64,000 nucleotides of DNA from DATIKM01 sp035477595 (lineage in GTDB: Bacteria; Armatimonadota; Chthonomonadetes; Chthonomonadales; CAJBBX01): contig DATIKM010000142.1 of assembly GCA_035477595.1 (NCBI GenBank), positions 1-64,000 on the forward strand. Direction: 5' to 3'. The first letter of the stretch is position 1; every line of letters begins with the position of its first letter. Position numbers and translations under genes: made by a program. Positions 60,376 through 64,000 of the stretch are shown here, piece after piece. Under the pieces are notes generated by a model. It did not search any database, was not told where the DNA came from, and saw only the letters and a list, made by a program, of their open reading frames with translations.

Positions 60376-61893
60376 ATGGAGCGCCTTCAGCACAGCCTCC
60401 AGCATCTGGTGACCGCGGCGTCGAGCGAGCTCCCGTCCGACGTCCGTGCAGCGATCGCGCGCGCGGCAGCCCGCGAAACGCATGGCACGCGGTCCGCGCA
60501 AGCCCTCGAGGTGATCTGCCGCAACATCGACATGGCACGATCGGCCACGCTGCCAATCTGCCAGGACACCGGCATGCCCACGTTCCGTGTCCGTGCGCCG
60601 GCGATGTTTGGCCAGCGGGCCTTCCGAGCGGCAGCCGAGGCCGCAATCGCCGAGGCGACCAGGCAGGGCAAGCTGAGGCCCAACTCCGTCGACAGCATCA
60701 CGGGGCGCAACTCCGGCGACAGCCTGGGCGCAGGCATGCCGGTCCTGCACTTTGAGGAGTGGGAGGGGCCGGACGTCGAGGTCATGCTCATCCTGAAGGG
60801 CGGGGGCTGCGAGAACCAGAACGCGCAGTACTCCCTGCCCTGCGAGCTGCCGAACCTCGGGCGCGCCGACCGGACGCTCGAGGGCGCGTACCGGTGCATT
60901 CTGCATGCCGTATGGCGGGCCCAGGGCCAGGGGTGCAGCCAGGGCTTCCTCGGGGTGTGCGTGGGCGGCGACCGCGCGACGGGCTACGCGCACGCCAAGG
61001 AGCAGCTCTACCGCGACCTGGAGGACCTGAACCCGATCCCCGAGCTGGCAGCGCTCGAGGAGCGCGTGATGGCGACCGCCGACCGCCTCGGCATCGGGAC
61101 GATGGGCTTCGGAGGCGCCGTGACCCTGCTGGGATGCAAGGTCGGCGCCCTGAACCGCGTGCCGGCGAGCTACTTCGTGAGCATCGCGTACGTCTGCTGG
61201 GCCTTCCGCCGCCTAGGGGTACGCATCGACCCGGCGACCGGCGCCATCACGCGCTGGGTGTTCCGATCGGCCGACCCGCATGCGCTCGCGCGCGAGCAGG
61301 GGTTCGCGCCCACCGGGAAGGAGCGCCGCCTCACGACGCCCCTGTCCGAGGAGGACGTGCGGTCGCTGCGCGTCGGCGACGTAGTGCTGCTGACCGGGTC
61401 GATGTACACCGGACGTGACGCGATGCATCAGCACCTGATCACCCAGGATTCGCCTGTGGACCTCCGGGGGGCCGCGCTCTACCACTGCGGTCCTGTCGTC
61501 CTCAGGGAGCCCGACGGGCGGTGGCGAGTCGTCGCCGCTGGGCCGACGACCTCGATGCGCGAGGAGCCGTACCAGGCCGACGTTCTGCGCAGGTTCGGTG
61601 TGCGCGCGGTCATCGGCAAGGGCGGAATGGGGGCGCGCACCTCCGATGCGCTCAGGGAGGTGGGCGCCGTCTACCTCAGCGCGATCGGCGGGGCGGCACA
61701 GGTGTATGCCGGGAACGTGGCCGCCGTGTCAGGGGTGCACTTTCTGGAGGAGTTCGGGGCGCCAGAGGCCATGTGGCATCTGGAGGTGCGGGATTTCGTG
61801 GCCGTCGTAACCATGGATTCGCATGGCGGGAGCCTGCACGCGGAAGTCGAGGCGTCGTCGCTCGACCGCCTGGGCGACCTTGCGCAGGCCTGA
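60376..61893 (+). CDS. fumarate hydratase class I, fused alpha/beta
   Basis: 505 residues from ATG 60376 behind AGAGGAGCG. The N-terminal catalytic half has the three Fe-S cysteines in LPICQDTGMP, GGGCENQN and GVCVGGDRATG. The C-terminal beta half starts around residue 325 and holds VGDVVLLTGSMYTGRDAMH and GVRAVIGKGGMGARTSDAL. It interconverts fumarate and malate using a [4Fe-4S] cluster. Tartrate dehydratase is a relative, but the fused form and motifs favour fumarase. It may be cotranscribed with pfkB 24 bases downstream. Confidence 0.93.
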   Translation: MERLQHSLQHLVTAASSELPSDVRAAIARAAARETHGTRSAQALEVICRNIDMARSATLPICQDTGMPTFRVRAPAMFGQRAFRAAAEAAIAEATRQGKLRPNSVDSITGRNSGDSLGAGMPVLHFEEWEGPDVEVMLILKGGGCENQNAQYSLPCELPNLGRADRTLEGAYRCILHAVWRAQGQGCSQGFLGVCVGGDRATGYAHAKEQLYRDLEDLNPIPELAALEERVMATADRLGIGTMGFGGAVTLLGCKVGALNRVPASYFVSIAYVCWAFRRLGVRIDPATGAITRWVFRSADPHALAREQGFAPTGKERRLTTPLSEEDVRSLRVGDVVLLTGSMYTGRDAMHQHLITQDSPVDLRGAALYHCGPVVLREPDGRWRVVAAGPTTSMREEPYQADVLRRFGVRAVIGKGGMGARTSDALREVGAVYLSAIGGAAQVYAGNVAAVSGVHFLEEFGAPEAMWHLEVRDFVAVVTMDSHGGSLHAEVEASSLDRLGDLAQA

Positions 61894-61917
61894 GACGCTT
61901 CGCCAGGAGGGCGCGCG

Positions 61918-62865
61918 GTGCCGCACCCCATCGTCACTGTCACACTGAACCCGTCCGTCGACGAGAGCACGACCGTGCAGCGTGTTCTCCCCGAGGCGAA
62001 ACTCCGTTGTACACCCCAGCGCTACGACCCAGGCGGGGGCGGCGTCAACGTGGCGCGCGTGCTGGCGCGCCTTGAACGCCCGACGCTCGCGGTGTTCCCG
62101 GCAGGCGGCGTCACAGGTGGGCTTCTGGACCGGCTCCTGGACGCCGAAGGAGTTCCGAACCGGGCGGTGACCGTGGCGGGTGACACGCGCGTGAACCTGC
62201 ACGTCGATGAGACGGAGACGGGCGCCCAGTACCGGTTCAACATGCCCGGCCACACCCTTGCGCCCGACGAGCTGGAGGCCTGCCTCGACGCCGCGATCGA
62301 GGAAGCGCGAGGTTCGCGCGTCCTCGTGGCGAGCGGTAGCCTGCCGCCGGGCGTTCCCGCCGATGCCTTCGCCCGTCTGGCGCGTCGCGCGGCGGCAGAG
62401 GGCATCCGCATAGCGCTCGACACCTCCGGTACGGCGCTGGAAGAGGCGCTCATGGCCGGGGTGTGGTTCGTTAAGCCGAACCGACGCGAGCTCGGAGAGT
62501 GGGCCCGCCGGCCCGTTTCGAGCGTCGCCGAGGTCGTCGCCGCGGCGCGGGAGGTGCTGCGCGCAGCGGGCTGCGATGCCGTGGTCGTCACGCTGGCACA
62601 GGACGGCGCCGTGTTCGTCTCGGCCGAGGGCGCGGGTCGCGTCACTATCCCGCCCATTCGCGCCGTCAGCAGGGTTGGGGCCGGGGACAGCACGGTCGCG
62701 GGCATCGTCGCCAGGCTCACCGAGGGTGCGAGCATCGCCGAGGCCGTGCGCTTCGGTGTTGCCTGTGGGGCAGCCGCCGTCATGGCCGACGGCACGCAGT
62801 TGTGCCGGCCGGCGGATGTCGCCGCCGTGCTGGCCGCCATTCCGCCGGTCACCGTCGCCGAGTGA
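61918..62865 (+). CDS. pfkB: PfkB-type 6-phosphofructokinase / related sugar-phosphate kinase
   Basis: 315 residues from GTG 61918 behind GGAGGG. VTLNPSVDESTTV, EAKLRCTPQRYDPGGGGVNV, AVFPAGGVTG, GAQYRFNMPGH and ASGSLPPGVP match E. coli PfkB (phosphofructokinase 2) closely; VGAGDSTVAGIV holds the catalytic Asp. 1-Phosphofructokinase and tagatose-6-phosphate kinase are relatives, but the EAKLRC and QYRF motifs point to PfkB. It is unrelated in fold to the PfkA at 43642-44754. The stop overlaps the next start (TGATG). Confidence 0.88.
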   Translation: MPHPIVTVTLNPSVDESTTVQRVLPEAKLRCTPQRYDPGGGGVNVARVLARLERPTLAVFPAGGVTGGLLDRLLDAEGVPNRAVTVAGDTRVNLHVDETETGAQYRFNMPGHTLAPDELEACLDAAIEEARGSRVLVASGSLPPGVPADAFARLARRAAAEGIRIALDTSGTALEEALMAGVWFVKPNRRELGEWARRPVSSVAEVVAAAREVLRAAGCDAVVVTLAQDGAVFVSAEGAGRVTIPPIRAVSRVGAGDSTVAGIVARLTEGASIAEAVRFGVACGAAAVMADGTQLCRPADVAAVLAAIPPVTVAE

Positions 62866-64000
62866 TGGTTCCGACCCGCCGGCGGGCGCTGGCCCTGCTC
62901 TGGATCGCGCCCATCGTAGCGCTTGCGGCATGTGGGCGGCCACCCGACCCGCCGCCCGACCTGCCTCCCGGAGTGGCGGGCACGCCTGGTGCGCCGCGCG
63001 ACATCCTCCCGCGGTGGTCGCCCGACGGCCGCCAGATCGCCTTCCTGCGCCTCTACGCCGACCGGCGCGCGTCCCTGGCCATCGCCTCCGGCGACGCGAC
63101 GCGGCTCCTGGCCCTCCGTCCTCCCGAGCTCCTTGCTCCCGACCGGCCGGTCCGGCGCTCGCGGGCGAGCGGCCTGCCTCTGGACGGCCCGTCCTGGTCG
63201 TCCGATGGCCGGACCATCGCGCTGCAGCGCCTCGCCTGGATCGACCAGCGGCGGCGGGGGAGGCTCCCCGGCCTTGAGCTATGGGCGTTCGACGTCGCGG
63301 GCAGCGCCTACCGGCCGCTCGCAGTCCAGCCGGCGGACTGCACCAGCGAGATGATCCACTATCGAGCCGTCGAATGGTCGCCGGACGGGCGCCGGTTCGC
63401 CTTCGTTGCGGAGGGGATCGCGGGCGAGACCGCTGTCTTCGTGCGCAACCTGGTTGGGGCTGGCCCGGAGATGCCGCGGCCGCGCTTCGACTCCGGGGAG
63501 GACGCCGGCTGCCTCGCATGGTCGCCCGATGGGCGGCACCTGGCTTTTCGGCAGGGGGTGCTGCGCGCCCCTACGGCTGACCCGGTTGAGACGGTGCGGG
63601 TTGTGGAGCCGGGCGGTCTGCGGGCCACCCGCATCCTAACGCTGACCACGGTGCGTTACCGGTCCCTGTTGGGCCTGCCCGACGATGCGCGCGTGGCGCC
63701 GAAGGTGACTGGGTTGGCATGGTCCCCGGACGGACTGCGGCTCGCGGCGACGATCACGTCGGTGCCTGGGGGCATGACGGACGCTGGCGTCTGGCTCCTC
63801 GACCCAAGGGGCATCCGGGGGCCCGTACTGCTGGCGGCGCCGCGAGCGGACTCGACGTACTGCGGCCCGGTATGGCTCGGGACGCGAGGCGTCGGCGTGG
63901 TGCGGGTCACCGTCGCGGGGAGCTACGAGGCGCTGTGGCTCGACGCGGAGCATCGTGAGCCCCCGCGGGTGCTGGCGCGGCTGCCGTCGGACGACTTTGA
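62865..64000 (+). CDS. TolB/WD40-like lipoprotein, 3' end beyond window
   Basis: About 378 residues are visible and the frame is open to the right edge. ATG at 62865 shares its A with the pfkB stop. The N-terminus is a lipoprotein signal (LWIAPIVALAACG) with Cys near residue 22. The rest is a propeller of WSPDGRQIAFL-type TolB/PD40 blades: WSPDGRRFAFV, WSPDGRHLAF, WSPDGLRLAA. It probably sits on the periplasmic face of a membrane. There is no enzymatic motif in the visible part. Cotranscription with pfkB is likely, though a metabolic link is not evident. Confidence 0.85.
   Translation, partial: MVPTRRRALALLWIAPIVALAACGRPPDPPPDLPPGVAGTPGAPRDILPRWSPDGRQIAFLRLYADRRASLAIASGDATRLLALRPPELLAPDRPVRRSRASGLPLDGPSWSSDGRTIALQRLAWIDQRRRGRLPGLELWAFDVAGSAYRPLAVQPADCTSEMIHYRAVEWSPDGRRFAFVAEGIAGETAVFVRNLVGAGPEMPRPRFDSGEDAGCLAWSPDGRHLAFRQGVLRAPTADPVETVRVVEPGGLRATRILTLTTVRYRSLLGLPDDARVAPKVTGLAWSPDGLRLAATITSVPGGMTDAGVWLLDPRGIRGPVLLAAPRADSTYCGPVWLGTRGVGVVRVTVAGSYEALWLDAEHREPPRVLARLPSDDF

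Overview
This is about 64 kb of very GC-rich bacterial chromosome carrying roughly 53 protein genes, two of them cut by the window edges. No rRNA, tRNA, CRISPR array or insertion sequence was seen. The best guess for the source is Armatimonadota or a close relative. The clues are a type II pseudopilin whose N-terminus runs into AILFPVFS, Tat-exported Gfo/Idh/MocA oxidoreductases, xylose-isomerase-like TIM barrels, PmoA-like (DUF6807) and HEAT/DUF1080-like secreted proteins, DUF3866, and many small LuxR and zinc-ribbon proteins. This is inference from gene content, with no marker gene to confirm it. Starts use ATG, GTG and TTG behind strong GGAGG-type ribosome sites.

Layout. 1-5.1 kb (minus): a sugar-nucleotide/deacetylase operon with a GMP-PMM fusion, a Gfo/Idh/MocA oxidoreductase and a YdjC/ChbG deacetylase. 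5.3-16 kb: proline dehydrogenase, a large secreted multidomain protein with an HEFHH motif, an unrecognised secreted protein, pdxT behind an FG-GAP protein, FAA hydrolase, an MBL-fold hydrolase, zinc ribbons and an epimerase. 16.2-22.7 kb (minus): a compact operon of an unusual sigma-like factor, a degenerate anti-sigma-like protein, a 1004-residue CHAT protease-NTPase-TPR protein and a secreted protein. This is the strongest candidate for an undescribed system. 22.8-25.7 kb: a small divergent protein, a coiled-coil/DUF2325 protein and a one-domain LuxR regulator, with a degenerate repeat on both sides of the DUF2325 gene. 25.9-40.6 kb: polysaccharide use (GH2, GH29, GH38, HEAT protein, Gfo/Idh/MocA, two TIM-barrel proteins), a serpin lipoprotein and a soluble histidine kinase. 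40.6-46.6 kb: a CcrM-like methyltransferase, a GNAT, two paralogous ECF sigma factors, PfkA, PilZ, a candidate frameshifted small gene and a candidate small RNA. 46.7-48.8 kb: two cyclophilins and a pseudopilin. 48.8-55.6 kb (minus): mutS2-cdd-mtlD-SIS-DUF3866-nudix. 55.7-64 kb: an MFS transporter, PmoA-like protein, folP, a TPR protein, fumarase, pfkB and a TolB-like lipoprotein.

Taken together the window suggests a saprophytic heterotroph. It would trim mannose- and fucose-containing glycans outside the cell, oxidise sugars, and feed glycolysis through two unrelated phosphofructokinases. Its regulation is rich: three sigma-like factors, a histidine kinase, a LuxR regulator, PilZ and a possible protease-controlled transcription switch. 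Four good -35/-10 promoters of the housekeeping type and several perfect hairpins can be read directly from the sequence.
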